64,000 nucleotides of DNA from Melanocharis versteri (taxonomy: Eukaryota; Chordata; Aves; Passeriformes; Melanocharitidae): assembly GCA_013397845.1 (NCBI GenBank), contig VZTG01001713.1, forward strand, positions 64,778 through 128,777, given 5' to 3'. Both the position numbers and the translations under genes were made by a program. Below, piece after piece: positions 40,701-51,326 of the stretch. A model generated the notes under the pieces. The model did no database searches, had not been told where the DNA came from, and worked only from the letters and a program-made list of their open reading frames with translations. The number at the start of each line of letters is the position of its first letter. Position 1 is the stretch's first letter.

Positions 40701-43700
40701 TCTGTTTAAACGAGCTGCAGACCTCCACAGGCCATTACAATTCCCACATTCCAGCTCCGCTCCACAGGGACCTGTGCCATTTTCCATTACATAAGCTCAG
40801 GCTTCCATCCCATTCCTGTCCCCCCCTCCTCAGCCACGGGGAGTCCTTCCACAGGATCCAAGGTTTCACAGTTTGGGAAAGCCAGGGGTGTTTTTATTCC
40901 GGTGGCGTTCGGAAAGCGGCCCCGTTATTCCAGGTGTTTTACAAGCACAGTAGCAAGGGAAGTTCTTTGCCCTGGAGGGTTTCTGCCTTTGGTAAGACAA
41001 GGTTAATAGGCAGGTTAAGCAAACAAGGAAGGGGAGATGTGTGAGAATGGGGTCAAGCTTCCCATCCCACCCAAGTGCCATATTCCAAGTGGCAGAGCAA
41101 GTACAAAGAGCAGAATGGACACCCACACTCGTGCTTTCTGCCTTTAAGGAAGAAAAAAAACCCAGAAAACCTTCACCATAATTTCAGTCAATTAAGTTTC
41201 ACAAGCATCCAGAGGTATCCAAAACAAAAGCAAACTTAACAAGTTATTCTTGGGTTTGAGAAATGTTATGTGAGCTCTACTCTAGTCAAACCTTGCTCTC
41301 TCTCTCAAAAGACAGCAAGTGGATACACACATGAAAGTAATAAACCCTACTCCCATTCTTCAAGTGCTTAAAACAATTATGGCACTAAATGAACACTGAA
41401 AATTGCATTTTAAGTACAGAGGGTGGGAGGATATTCACAGAGGCCTGGCTGTAGACTAGGGTACTAGCTTTTCTAAGCTCTCTCAAAAATAGATGGAGAG
41501 GGAGACTTTTCAAGGGGGAGATTCAGAGCTAAGCTCCTCTCTCACCCCCATCTCCTCCCCACCAACACCAGCTGTACTCCATGGGTTATGGGACCACTTG
41601 GGAAATACTGCGTTCCCTCAGCAAGATTTCTACCTCTCTCAATAGAGGCTTCCTTCTAACAGAATCAACCAGTTGGAATATCAGGAAAGCCAGCATCATT
41701 GTGGAACAATCTCTGCTCCTCCAAACACTGGCAGGATATTTAACAGCTCATCCTCACCATACTTATTTCAATTCGCAGATAATCTGATTATTTTAATTGA
41801 TGACACCACCATTTTAAGGTGTGCTGGGGTACTCTGCAAAGGCTTATATGTAGGCAACATTCAGAACTTCAGTAAGCCATAACTGAAAGTTATGAACGTC
41901 CAAATCCAAGTGTTAAAAGGTGTCAGGATGTTTGCCAGGACTTTATCAAGCCTTGTCCCTTCTTTCAGTCCACCCTGAGCCATGGCACCCCCTTACTTGA
42001 CATAGGGGACTGCAGAAGCTGGGAATAAATAAAGCCCTGTCTCACAGCCTTGGTCCCTCCAGCACATGGAGATGACCAGCTCTACCTACAAGAGAATATT
42101 CTTCAGATTTCCTGCTCCCTTGCCACAAGGAATGTTTCTTCTGGAGATAAAGCAGGGAGAAAGCACTGGGCTTTTCTTATCCAGCTTTTCCTTAGGCAAG
42201 TAAGACAACACCATGGTGAATGTACCCTAGAGATACTTCAGTATTTTTATACTAAAGATCTCTTTAAATGGGCTTCCAATTTCAAATATTTCTAAAACGA
42301 ATGGCAGGATAAAGAAGACTGAAGAAAAGTTCCCGACTTGCTTCCTTCTCCTTGGATCCTCCATGCAAGTCTTCCATTTGGTACACACAGCTTGTTAGGT
42401 AAGGGACAGGTCAGGGGGAAACAAGGAATTGGGAAGTTTCAGTAAAAACACCTTTTGCCTCACTCCCTGGGTAATCACCCACTGCTTTGTTTCCAGGACC
42501 TTTGTCCAATCTCACCGAACTCATTCTGTTTGCTGTTTCTTTATATACTCATTCTGCCTAGGATGTCATTCCCTGTCCACTGGATATGATCCCAACATTT
42601 GCCACTGAATAGAAAAGCAGCAATTTCTTTATTTCTCCTTATTACTCCTTTGTGCTCTGGAGGAGTTTATGGGAGAGCTCCTGTGAAGGGAGAATCCACT
42701 ACATCACAGTTACTACTGATATTTTTCACAGGCAGAAGGGTAGCAAGAGGTTAGAAGGCAATTCTCCACCAACCACTGTTTTGAGAGGGAGGCATACAGT
42801 GTTTCAGTGTTAGGCTATCACAATTTTTAATGACAGTTTGTATATACAGAAAGGTTTTGGTTCGCTTTTTTTCTGTTTTTTTTCAGAAAGCCTTCTGTTT
42901 AGATTGAGTGCTTTGTACAAAAAAAAAAGTTTAAAAAAATCAACACAAAACAAAAAGCTGTGCTTCACCTTCTTCAGAGGAAACATTTGAAAGGTAACCA
43001 TCGTGAAGACATCTGTGCTTGCACGAATAGAGCTAAGCCAGATTAAAAGCAGGGAAGAACAAGTATTTCAGGAAAGTAGAACATGAATGCTTCCATCCAC
43101 ATAGTGGAATAAGATTTAATCAAGGCTCTTGATGTTTACTGCCTTAGTAATGATCATTCAAGAAAAAATCATTGGTCTCTCCTAACTGTTTCTGCAGAGC
43201 AAGCAAGAAAATCATAACACTATTAACTAGGAAAAGGACTCCATGTAAGTAAATCCAATTCTCAACATATGAGAGGGAATCAAGTAACATCCCTGTGTTT
43301 AAATCTTACTTAACTCAGGAGTAGATGCTGTGATGGGAATAGAATGTGTCCATACTTCAGTATTTTGTGCAGTGTTAAAAATTAAGAGCAAAATGGAATA
43401 TTTAAATTCCTGAAAACATTCCTCACCAGATTATAAATATTTTTATGAGGTTATATCAAGATCTTAAACTAATTGGTAAGGGTTCCTTTGAGGTCTTTAC
43501 AATAGTTACTTCAATGAAAAACAACCTCCAGGGCAGAGCATATCTTTATGCACAGCCTAAATAAAAAAACACCTCACTAAGTGCTCAGTAATGGGGGGTT
43601 TCAAGAAGAACAGAGGCAGGAATTTCAGATATTCGTTAACTACTCCTTATTCTATCCCAACAAAAAAATATTTTCCTACCCCAAAATGTTTATTTAAGGT

Positions 43701-46700
43701 CACTATTTTAAATAAACCAGATTTAGTGGCATAGGGAAAACTCAATTCCAAAGGTTTTTCTTTTTACACAGTGCACTGACCCCTGCCCTCATTATGGGCC
43801 ATAAACATTTATGAGAGTTCGTCATCAGCTTGCTGAGACAACATATTTTATCTAGTTTCCTACAGCCACATATCAATAAACTCTAAGGAGCTTTCTGTAA
43901 GGCTGAATCTACCCAATTCTCCTTCACCCCACATCCCAAAAGGTTTCTTGTGCGTGCACTGAGTAGCTAGATTTTTAACAAATGTAAAAAATAAGCACGT
44001 TAAAGAAGCACTTGACTGTAATGGATCACTAGTAAATAATTTCCTTTATATTTCCCTTTTGTTCTTATCCTCCTTTACCACTGGTTTTAAAGCCATCAGT
44101 TGTTTCTGCATTCATAAATATCCCCATCCTAGCTGTGTAAACAAATATAAGAGGAAATTCTCAAACCTGATCTTTGCTAAGAGAAATCCATTTGACACGC
44201 TGAAATAGAAGTCCTGCTTTTTATAAGGAAGATTTTGACACATTGGATTCCCAAACTAACCCTTACCAGCTGCGTGTGGCTACGTTCACCTCAGCTCATG
44301 TGCACTACTATCTTGCCTGTGGTTTAGGTCACACTTCTATCTTGAACAGACAACTGCCACAGGCTGGAAATGAAAAGAAAACAAAACCATTTCTCACAGT
44401 ATCATTATGATACATGTAACTGGTGATTGCCCAGATGAGGCACTGGGGAGCTGGGAACACTCCCTTCCTGGTCCTGTCCATTCCTATGAGAGCCACGGGC
44501 AAGCCTGAGAGTGGAGACTTCTTTCAGAGGGTCCAGCAGATGAGACAGAAGATCAAAGCTGCGTCTCACACAAGTGAGGAGAAGTGTAAGAAGGGAAGTT
44601 CATCATACTTTCCTGTGCTTGGCCCCTCCCCAACACCTCCCTGCCATGAGGTCTAATTCTCGGTTGTACGACAGCGGTTTCTGTTTCCATCATGGAAATT
44701 GAGTTGTGGATAGCCTGATTCCTGCCTGGAGCTGTAATCTGCTTCAGGTTATTAAAAAACCCCTCAGGACAGCTGAGCAGAGTTGGGAATTCGAACAATA
44801 AAAGGATTTCTGAAGAGCTATGAGCTGCTTCTAGACTGGCTTATTTTTCAAGTAACAATTTTCTGTTTAAGAGAGTATTAACCACTTATTTCAGCACTTT
44901 TGCATTAAGCATTTACTAAGCCTAGACACCACTCAATTACTTGGTGGCTCACATGTAAGAAGAGTTATTTCATCTGTAGCCCACCCCCCCAGGTGTAATT
45001 CTTACCTAGACAGCAAAGAAAACAAAATCACCAACCCTAGCCAAAGCAAAACCCTGCCTGGCTTACTGTAAGTAAAGCTCACATGAGCACCAAACTCATG
45101 TCCAAGTGCAGAAATTACTCATTTTCTCTGTAATCAGTTTCAAAACAAGTTGAGAAAAGTTCTCTCTGTACCACAACCTCTCACTTTAACCTGAAGTCAC
45201 TAAAAACTGTAGTGAAACCCTGTTGCTAACAGGAAGCATCTCTCTGGAGTTATTTTCTTTCTCTCACCATTATTCAGTCCCTGTGCTTCAGCATTTCTCA
45301 GAGACTAGGCGTACACTTCATTAGATCACTGATCCAGTCTCTGCAATGGATTTCCTACTTAAATTCATCATTCCCTCTTCTTTCAGCCTTGGATCTACTT
45401 CTCGCCCCTCCTTGCTCCTTCTTGTGAACACTGTCTACTGTTCCATGACAGAAACAATGACACAAGCACACACCGAGAGCAGTAAATTGCCTGTATTATA
45501 AGGAACTGAATTTCTATAGGTGTTTTAACCTGGGATTTAAAATAAAATAAAAAACAAAACAAAACAAAAAAAGGAGGGCGAAGGAAAAGACCTAAATAAA
45601 GTGCTACCACTTAGGGAGCTGAAGTTTAAATGTCACACAAACTAATCTCCATAACTCTGGGAGCTCATTTCCTTTGTTCTTATTTTAGTAATTACCAATT
45701 TAGTAAGGAAGAGATTTTCTTCCTACCATGTACAATACTTAAAAAAACAGGGAAGCCCATTTCTTTTACTACTTTTTGACCCTAAAATAGAAGACATATG
45801 CATCTAAAAACCTCTGCATTGCTCCATTTCCATTCACACAGAGTAATGGTGTAATACAACTGCTCTAAGATGCAATTTCTAAGCACTGCATGTATCATGA
45901 GTGTCACTATATGCAAAAAGAACTACAGAAAAGTCTCTGCTATAACTGAAGTTTATACCAACACTTGCAAAACTGTACAGGTCTGCTAGACCAACAGCAT
46001 TTTCTTTCTTCTCTTTCTTCAGGTATTTCAGAGGTTTCTTTTGGTACATCTCACCTGACAGGGGTTTCTCTTGTTACATCTTACCTGAAAGCAGATACAC
46101 AGAGCTGAAATTCTTCTCCAGTTTGCCCAGGAGCACAGTAAGAAAGCAGTCGGATGAGAGGGAGGTCACATCTTTAGAGCTTTGGTCATACACCACCACT
46201 TCCTGCTTGCAATCAATTTCAATCTGAAACACAAGGAACTCGGAGTAAAACAGGAAGGAGGAAGATGATTAAAAGCACCACATTATCACCTCCATCAGGG
46301 TTCCCACATACTTGCTATAACAGCAGTTCAGATATATAGATTTCTTATGCACCTGTTCACTAAACAGTTTTTATTTTATACTTCATAAGCCTCTCAGATT
46401 GAATTCCCTGGAGAGTTTGTAAACTGATTATTTGCTGTACGTTGAAGCCCATTCTACAAATTTCTGTCATTTGGTAATTTTATGTCACTTGTGCATTGCT
46501 CTACCTTCAGCTAGGCTGGTGGATTTGTTTAAAAACTGAGCTTTTTAGAAGGTGGCCCTGCCTCACTGTCTGCTTCTGAGGGTTTTGTACATAAACAATA
46601 AAGAGACCTTCAACTGCCTCTAAGCCACACACATTTTGGTTACCTGCACATCTTTATATATAAAATAGGCTTTAGATAATAAAAATTAAAAGCTTCATTT

Positions 46701-47618
46701 TTAACATGTCAAAGCAAGAATGTAGTAGATTATTTTTGTACTCAAAACACGGGAAACAAATAGCAATGGATAAAAAAAACCACCACCCCCTCCACACACA
46801 CACACGCAGATACACATTAATTTTAAACAGCAGAGCTATTTTCTTTTCAGTGATAACACTATTTGGAGAAAACCACACCCCTCCTCCCAAGTAAACAAAC
46901 AACAAAACAAACACCAAAACCCATCAAACTGCCCCCATGAAAAGCACTTCAAATATCAACTAGGAGCCAGGACTGACAGAGACAGTTTCTTTGCAAACCA
47001 AATGACCACTTGCTAAGCAAGCCCCACCACCACAGACCCCCAAGGAGTCCTTCAGAGTTTAGGAGAGAATGTTTCCTGCATTAATTACATACATTTGAGA
47101 GACTGTGCTTTGCAAGACACACAAGAACCCTGAGAACATTCTTTCTGAGTAATTTCTAAACCCCTCCCCTTTACTCTGTCACTGATTCTACAAAGAATCC
47201 CAATGATCAACACGATAGTAACCAATACCCTCTTCGATCAGGTAACATCTCAGCTAAACTCAGTCCTCTAATCTTGTTTGGTTTTGGCTCTTTTTTTTTT
47301 AATGAAATACCTACGGAAAAATTATTATTAGTTGCTTTCCAGCCACTCCTAAACAAACACAAGGAATAAGAGGAAAATGACCCCTACCTTGTGTTTTGCT
47401 GAATGCTGAATGAGCTCTGTGATCAAAACTTTGTCCTGCTGCAGCCTGCGCTTCATGAGCTTGGAGCAGTTGATGTTGATGGCATCCAGGATGTGGGATG
47501 TGTTGTATTCCACAAAGGGGCGGCTATCAATCAGCAGCAACTTCTCTGTCCCGCTCTCCAGCAAAGCCACCAACTTCTCGGCGACAATGAGTTGGGTCCT
47601 GATCATCTCATCGGCCAT
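21645..47618 (-). CDS. DUSP16: DUSP16 / MKP-7, six coding exons (joined)
   Basis: Dual-specificity phosphatase 16 dephosphorylates the Thr and Tyr of activated JNK and p38 MAP kinases. It shuttles between cytoplasm and nucleus. Coding segments in transcript order are 47388-47618, 46085-46223, 33819-33982, 27346-27505, 26540-26663 and 21645-22746. All introns are GT-AG, and phases (0,1,0,1,2) join without frame breaks. The product is about 639 residues including six unknown at an N run; the human protein is 665. Domains are an N-terminal rhodanese-like MAPK-binding domain (about 1-160) with the basic docking motif LMKRRL near 54-59, a catalytic domain (about 170-310) with general acid Asp about 214 and the signature HCLAGISRSAT (catalytic Cys about 245), and a long Ser-rich tail with FSPVQE (MAPK phosphorylation site, about 437) ending SMEIIEVS. 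The ATG has G at -3 and +4. The promoter is not in the window. Confidence 0.96.
21780..22700. other. DUSP16: GC- and CpG-rich block in DUSP16 terminal exon
   Basis: GC-rich coding sequence with many CpG steps, for example gcggccgcgccgcggccgcg around 22145. It is unlike the AT-rich introns on both sides. It looks like high third-position GC, typical of GC-biased gene conversion in birds, rather than a promoter island. It opens long spurious frames on both strands. Confidence 0.6.
22206..22223. other. DUSP16: assembly gap or masked bases (18 N) inside DUSP16 coding exon 6
   Basis: Eighteen Ns sit in the most GC-rich part of the exon, between SEQSP and a GAASRPH segment. The length is a multiple of three and the frame is intact on both sides. 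Compared with the human linker the segment is about 16 residues short, so the true gap may be longer than 18. Confidence 0.95.
22747..26539 (-). other. DUSP16: DUSP16 intron between coding exons 5 and 6
   Basis: A 3.8 kb intron with donor AG|gtaggg (- strand, at 26539) and acceptor ctaccag. It is AT-rich with a T run near 23704-23719. I see no gene or recognisable mobile element; the short open frames near 25.5-26.3 kb overlap on both strands and look like chance. Confidence 0.85.
26540..26663 (-). CDS. DUSP16: DUSP16 coding exon 5 (phosphatase active site)
   Basis: A 124-base exon in phase 1 encoding the rest of a split Glu, then KAKASNGCVLVHCLAG through DMSLDEAY and two bases of an Arg codon. 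It carries the active-site signature HCxxGxxRS, with Cys and Arg both intact, so the enzyme should be active. The acceptor gccatgtag lies above it and the donor gtaggg below. An open frame running upstream of this exon is intron read-through. Confidence 0.97.
26664..27345 (-). other. DUSP16: DUSP16 intron between coding exons 4 and 5
   Basis: A 682-base intron with donor ATAG|gtgagttg and acceptor gccatgtag. The acceptor follows a run rich in T (ttttttttgccatgtag) on the - strand. I see no other feature. Confidence 0.9.
27346..27505 (-). CDS. DUSP16: DUSP16 coding exon 4 (catalytic domain, general acid)
   Basis: A 160-base exon, phase 0 to phase 1, encoding ELMQQNDIGYVLNASNTCPK through FCEKILPWLDKSVDFI. 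It forms the first half of the dual-specificity phosphatase fold and contains the conserved NAS and VPVND motifs. The Asp of VPVND (about 214) is the expected general acid. Splice sites are ttcctag and gtgagt. Confidence 0.97.
27506..33818 (-). other. DUSP16: DUSP16 intron between coding exons 3 and 4
   Basis: A 6.3 kb intron with donor AACAAG|gtgagc and acceptor ttcctag. One copy of an 80-bp direct repeat lies at 32158-32236. The stretch 29400-29800 is richer in GC and has a 132-codon open frame on the - strand that I could not relate to any family. I see nothing else. Confidence 0.85.
32158..32236. repeat. direct repeat copy A (about 80 bp)
   Basis: This stretch matches 34141-34220 at roughly four bases in five, in the same orientation, with shared words such as tgtggttctcca, atgggaaacacag, aatccttgatttt and tacaaatctg. 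Similarity ends abruptly on both sides. It may be a fragment of an interspersed repeat I do not recognise. Confidence 0.7.
33819..33982 (-). CDS. DUSP16: DUSP16 coding exon 3 (linker between MAPK-binding and catalytic domains)
   Basis: A 164-base exon without an internal Met, so a simple ATG-based scan misses it. With the split Gly it encodes GGFSEFSSSFPGFCEGKSTL, then PTCISQPCLPVSNTGPTRIL and PHLYLGCQRDVLNK. It holds the end of the rhodanese-like domain and the start of the catalytic domain (GPTRILPxLYLG is the usual entry motif of MKPs). The acceptor tctcacag and donor gtgagc fit, and both phases match the neighbouring exons. Confidence 0.95.
34141..34220. repeat. direct repeat copy B (about 80 bp)
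   Basis: Partner of 32158-32236 in the same orientation, about 2 kb away. The two copies flank DUSP16 coding exon 3 (33819-33982). Confidence 0.7.
34536..34595. repeat. 20-bp minisatellite, three copies
   Basis: Three consecutive 20-base units start AAAATCCTACATTGCTAATT, with a few substitutions between units. It lies in a DUSP16 intron. Confidence 0.85.
35116..35140. repeat. (AATA)n microsatellite
   Basis: A short run of the tetranucleotide AATA, about six units, in a DUSP16 intron. Confidence 0.9.
46029..46088 (-). repeat. DUSP16: 30-bp tandem duplication spanning the exon 2 donor
   Basis: Two adjacent 30-base units, 46029-46058 and 46059-46088, match at 26 of 30 positions. Each contains TCAG|gt(a/g)ag on the - strand. 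The upper unit holds the donor inferred here for coding exon 2; the lower unit holds a second, equally good-looking donor 30 bases downstream. Confidence 0.85.
46085..46223 (-). CDS. DUSP16: DUSP16 coding exon 2 (MAPK-binding domain)
   Basis: A 139-base exon (46 codons plus one base) without an initiating Met, so not evident as an ORF. It encodes IEIDCKQEVVVYDQSSKDVT, then SLSSDCFLTVLLGKLEKNFS and SVYLLS, the middle of the rhodanese-like domain. The acceptor gtttcag and donor gtaag fit, and phase matches coding exon 3 with a split Gly. A second donor lies 30 bases downstream in a tandem copy. Confidence 0.95.
46224..47387 (-). other. DUSP16: DUSP16 intron between coding exons 1 and 2
   Basis: A 1.16 kb intron with donor CACAAG|gtaggg and acceptor gtttcag. 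It includes a short CA repeat (46793-46806). Read-through from coding exon 1 stops after 12 codons. I see no gene. Confidence 0.9.
46793..46806. repeat. short (CA)n repeat
   Basis: About seven CA dinucleotides in an A/C-rich context inside a DUSP16 intron. Confidence 0.7.
47388..47618 (-). CDS. DUSP16: DUSP16 coding exon 1 (start codon, docking motif)
   Basis: The exon encodes 77 residues from MADEMIRTQLIVAEKLVALL to LITELIQHSAKHK and ends in phase 0 at AAG|gtaggg. The start is chosen because the sequence from here matches the mammalian N terminus, with one extra residue near position 10. The context gtcATGg is favourable. The segment contains DSRPFVEYNTSHI of the rhodanese-like fold and the basic MAP-kinase docking motif KLMKRRL. 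Confidence 0.96.
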
Positions 47619-47741
47619 GACAACAACAGGGCCTCTCTCCCCACCTCCCTCTCTAATTTGCTGCGATGATGTAATGGCTGTGTACTCAAAGGCTTAGCCA
47701 CACCATTGTACTAGAAGTGTATGAGGTCATGCTGGTAGTGA
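47619..47741 (-). other. DUSP16: DUSP16 5' UTR part of first coding exon (inferred)
   Basis: On the - strand a strong acceptor, aacttttcttttgccag, ends at 47742, 123 bases before the ATG. This is the best upstream acceptor I can see, so the exon probably runs 47388-47741. It would contain an upstream ORF. The exact boundary needs transcript data. Confidence 0.5.
47686..47730 (-). CDS. possible upstream ORF in DUSP16 leader
   Basis: If the 5' UTR begins at 47741, the leader holds a 14-codon uORF (MTSYTSSTMVWLSL, then TGA) that ends 67 bases before the DUSP16 ATG. The first ATG has A at -3. The second, in-frame ATG has A at -3 and G at +4, a strong context. It could reduce translation of the main frame. 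Existence depends on the inferred exon boundary. Confidence 0.35.
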   Translation of the reverse strand: MTSYTSSTMVWLSL

Positions 47742-49561
47742 CTGGCAAAAGAAAAGTTAAATCCATTTTCAGAAAGAGCTCTTGGACTGAATGTCTCCTC
47801 CTGCTTCCAGTTGATGTACAAAGGGTTGGCTCCACAAAGCAGCCCCTCACGTCTGATTCATTGGGAGATGACTATGGAGTAGCCATTTCACAATTCACAC
47901 AAAAGATGCTTTCTGGCTGCTGCTGCATTACATCATTCTCTACCTTTGCTCCCACTCATCAGCTTTACAGCAGCCTGAGAGCCTGTAAGAAGGGGAAGAT
48001 TAAAAAAAACAAAAAACACAAACCAGATGAGGCCATGAAACTTCACAGAACAAAACATTCAGCTCTGAGGCTTAGCTGTACAGTGGCCATACCATGTAAT
48101 AAACACATTCCTGAGGAGTTCTCCTCTCTGCTGGATGTGCCAAACACCTAGAGAGAGCATTGGCAACTACAGGCTCTGAATCCATTCCAACGATCTTGCC
48201 TGGACAATTATCTTGCATTTCAGGCAACATACCCTGCCTTAATTGCAGACTTTTTTTGCCACTAGCTCTGCCTCTTCACAAGACTTTGTTAGAACATAAT
48301 TAAGAGATACTGCCCTAAATCATGGTATTCCTTTCAATAGCAGAACTATTTAAATGCCTTTCAGCACTTCATCACTTAGTAAGAAGTAAAATTAGTTTTT
48401 TAAACATTTAAACATTTTCAACATTTTTAAAGTTTAACACCTTGGAAAATATTTCACAAAACAGCACTGCAAGTTGGGGAACTGAAACTACACAAAAGAA
48501 AGGACCAAACTTACATCCACCTCTCTGAAGGAAATGCTTGAATAGAAACCAGGACAAGATGCCACATCAGGACACACAAGCATTTTATTTGAATTAATCA
48601 CCTGAGATGGACGAGGTCTCACACTACTGGAAGGTAAAGCAGTGAGCACTCTTCTGTTCTTCCTGGAGCTGTGTGATGCTTACACGAGGTGTGTAACACC
48701 CAGCACCCATGCTAAATAACCTCTGAAACAAACTATCTTTCTCTAAAATTACATCCTGACAGCATCTGAACATCAGCTGAGACACAGCAGTAAAACTCCC
48801 TGACACGTTTAACCCCCTATTTGTACCACTGCCTCGCAGCTGCCCTTAGGCTCCTCAGATTCTCCCAAAACACGTTCTGATGGCACAAGTCCTTGTAGGA
48901 ATGCTCCCATGGGGCTGCGTCCTTCAGGGATTTAGTTCACATTTGAACTTACATTTTATAGTGTTGACTTGCTGCTTGCGTTTGAATTGTTTGTTTGTTA
49001 TGTATCGTAATTGCAAGAGAAGTAATGAAGTCAAACTCTCGATGGATTATTAAAAGTCCTGTTATACCAACAGGCCTGTTGCATTTGGCAGTGGGAAATC
49101 CCAGGTCCGAAGATGTTTTACGGTTTAGATATATTGTACAAATCTACATTTACAAAATCTTAAGCAAAATAAATTCTGCGAAAAGCACAAACTTCACCTT
49201 AACAACCCAAAGGAGGAAACTGGAAGTTGTTTCATGAGTTCCATGTGGCGATACAAGAAAAACACCAGCTTCCACATAGACAGACATTAGGTTGACAAAA
49301 TGTGATTTTCCATTTGTCCCGACTTTTGTGCTGTTGTGACAGTGCTGTTAAGCTTGCCCAGATAAATGGAAGCACATAGCAGTGCAATGCATATTGCTCT
49401 AAACTACAGAAAAAATACTGGAAAATATACTATACCAAGTTTTAATTAAATGTTTTAAAGAACCCAGTTGGCAGGTGTGCTTCCCCTCAAAGAGCAGTCA
49501 TTATACACTAGTCTCAGGAAGGTATCAAAAGACACTTGATTATCAAAATGACATTTTGCAA

Positions 49562-49607
49562 GGGGGGGGGAGGAAGGAAACTTGATAGTTATGTCAATTC
49601 CCCCCCC
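49562..49607. repeat. G9 / C8 inverted repeat
   Basis: A run of nine G (49562-49570) is followed 29 bases later by a run of eight C (49600-49607). The two can pair as an all-GC stem in either strand. Confidence 0.8.
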
Positions 49608-51194
49608 AGCCCCAGGAAAACAATATTCTACAATTTAAAAAATTTTTCTTAACATGTCCTGTCACAAATTTTGATTCTCTTTTATTCACACCAAAGGTTG
49701 CCAGATACCAAGTCCACTGAACTCAATGAAAACTTTTCCACTGGCTCTAGTGGGAATTGGCTCCAGCTCCTTTGTAAGCTAGACAGTTTATTCGTGAACT
49801 AGACAGTTTGTTTTGCTGGATAAATTGCTGACTTAAAGTCCAAGTAATAACAGGAAAATAAAGCAGCTGAGAAGGTACAGAACTCTAAAACGGATGCTGT
49901 TAGAAATACTTAATGTTTAATTTGCAACTTTCAGTTTGGGTATGCTTCTTATCTTCTAAAAACTTACTGTTTGCTGTCTCAGCCTTCACTTTTATACAAC
50001 AGAAGTTTGTTTCAGAAGACTCTTGAGAAGAATTCAAACCAGTCATATCTGGTGACAGGGTAAAGAGCATTAAAGAACATAAGGCAAGTGGGCTTCAGTC
50101 AAGAATCCTTTTAAATAGCCGTATTACCTTAACATACCAAGTACCTTGAAAACGTTCTGCCCATGGCTTGAAAGCAATGACCTTTACAGTAATGTCACCT
50201 CGAGTTGTTGCAATTGAAGTCCTATTTTGACAGGAACATCTCCATGGCTCAGGAGAGGAACAACATTTTTATGAAGTACAGGTTTTTCTTCAAATTCTCT
50301 CTGTTTCTGGAACTATCAGAGTTTGGGACTCTTCCCTAAGACCTTTCCAAACAAGAGGAACTGGCAGCCTCTTGCTCTAGGTAAACACTTGAGCTCTTGT
50401 CCCCTTCCTCATGACTGCTCTTATAGTTCAGATATAGCTGTGAGGTGTTGGAAACATCTGTTTAATTTCGAATGCATTTGTAAAAAGATAAAATACAATT
50501 TCTTGACTGCTCTCTTTCTACTTGTGACTTAGATCTCAATGGTATTATAGTGTCTCCTAAAATGATGTAATACAATGCATTGCTCCAAACAGGCCATTAT
50601 GCTGCTGACCTTAAAGCTAGGAAGCCATCCCAAGTCACAGGGTGTTCCATGCTGAAATCAGGATTATGAAAAGTGATCCGTAATTGAGCCATGAGAATTC
50701 CCCACAGAGTCATTAATGTACACACTGGGAACACTGCATGGCTGCTTCCTCCTTCTAGAGGGACTGCAACACTGGCACCTTTAAACAAGAAAATTAAACA
50801 TTTAAGTCACTATGGAACTAAAAAGATCTGTTCCACACTTGCCCAGTACCTTTACAGTTTTTACTTACTGTTTAAAGAACCAAACCAACCAACTCCCTAC
50901 TATCTTGCACACAAACAACAGTGGATTTCTAACGTGTAGGTGTATGTTTAATGCTGCCACAGAACTACAGGATCTCTTGCCTCAGGGATTCCTGTCGCCA
51001 TCCCAAACGGCTCAGATGCAGTGAAATAAACAAGTGCCACATTTTCAGTTTAGTGGTTGTGTTTGGTTTTTCGGTCACAATAACTCATATTTTGTATGCA
51101 CTCCTAATTCCTACTGCTATCACTTTGACTCCAAGCAATTCCCTTCCATCACAACAGGATGATTGTTTGAGTTATCTCAGGTTTTGGCTCATAT

Positions 51195-51326
51195 AGAATT
51201 ATTTAGGTTGGAAAAGACCTCCAAGATCATTGAGTCCAACAGTTAAAGTAACATTGCCAAGTCCACCACTAAGCCATGTCCCTAAGCTCCACATTTACAC
51301 ATCTTTCAAATACTTCTGGGGATGAG
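51195..51326 (-). mobile_element. CR1 LINE fragment, 3' end, antisense to + strand
   Basis: The + strand shows the complement of an avian CR1 3' end: atttaggttggaaaagacct, then gatcattgagtccaac, gccaagtccaccactaa and ccatgtccctaag. It is about 130 bp, truncated and non-coding. It belongs to a different CR1 subtype from the copies near 59 and 61 kb. Confidence 0.8.

Larger units (their letters stand above)
33983..46084 (-). other. DUSP16: DUSP16 intron between coding exons 2 and 3
   Basis: A 12.1 kb intron, the longest of the coding part, with donor TCAG|gtaag and acceptor tctcacag. It holds the second copy of the 80-bp repeat (34141), a three-unit 20-bp minisatellite (34536), an AATA microsatellite (35116), and the duplicated donor region at its 5' end. 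It is AT-rich. I see no gene. Confidence 0.85.

Noticed and set aside
47717..48151. 144-codon open frame on the + strand near the DUSP16 start
   Set aside because: It runs antisense to the DUSP16 leader and intron 1, ends in low-complexity Lys-rich sequence, and has no recognisable domain.
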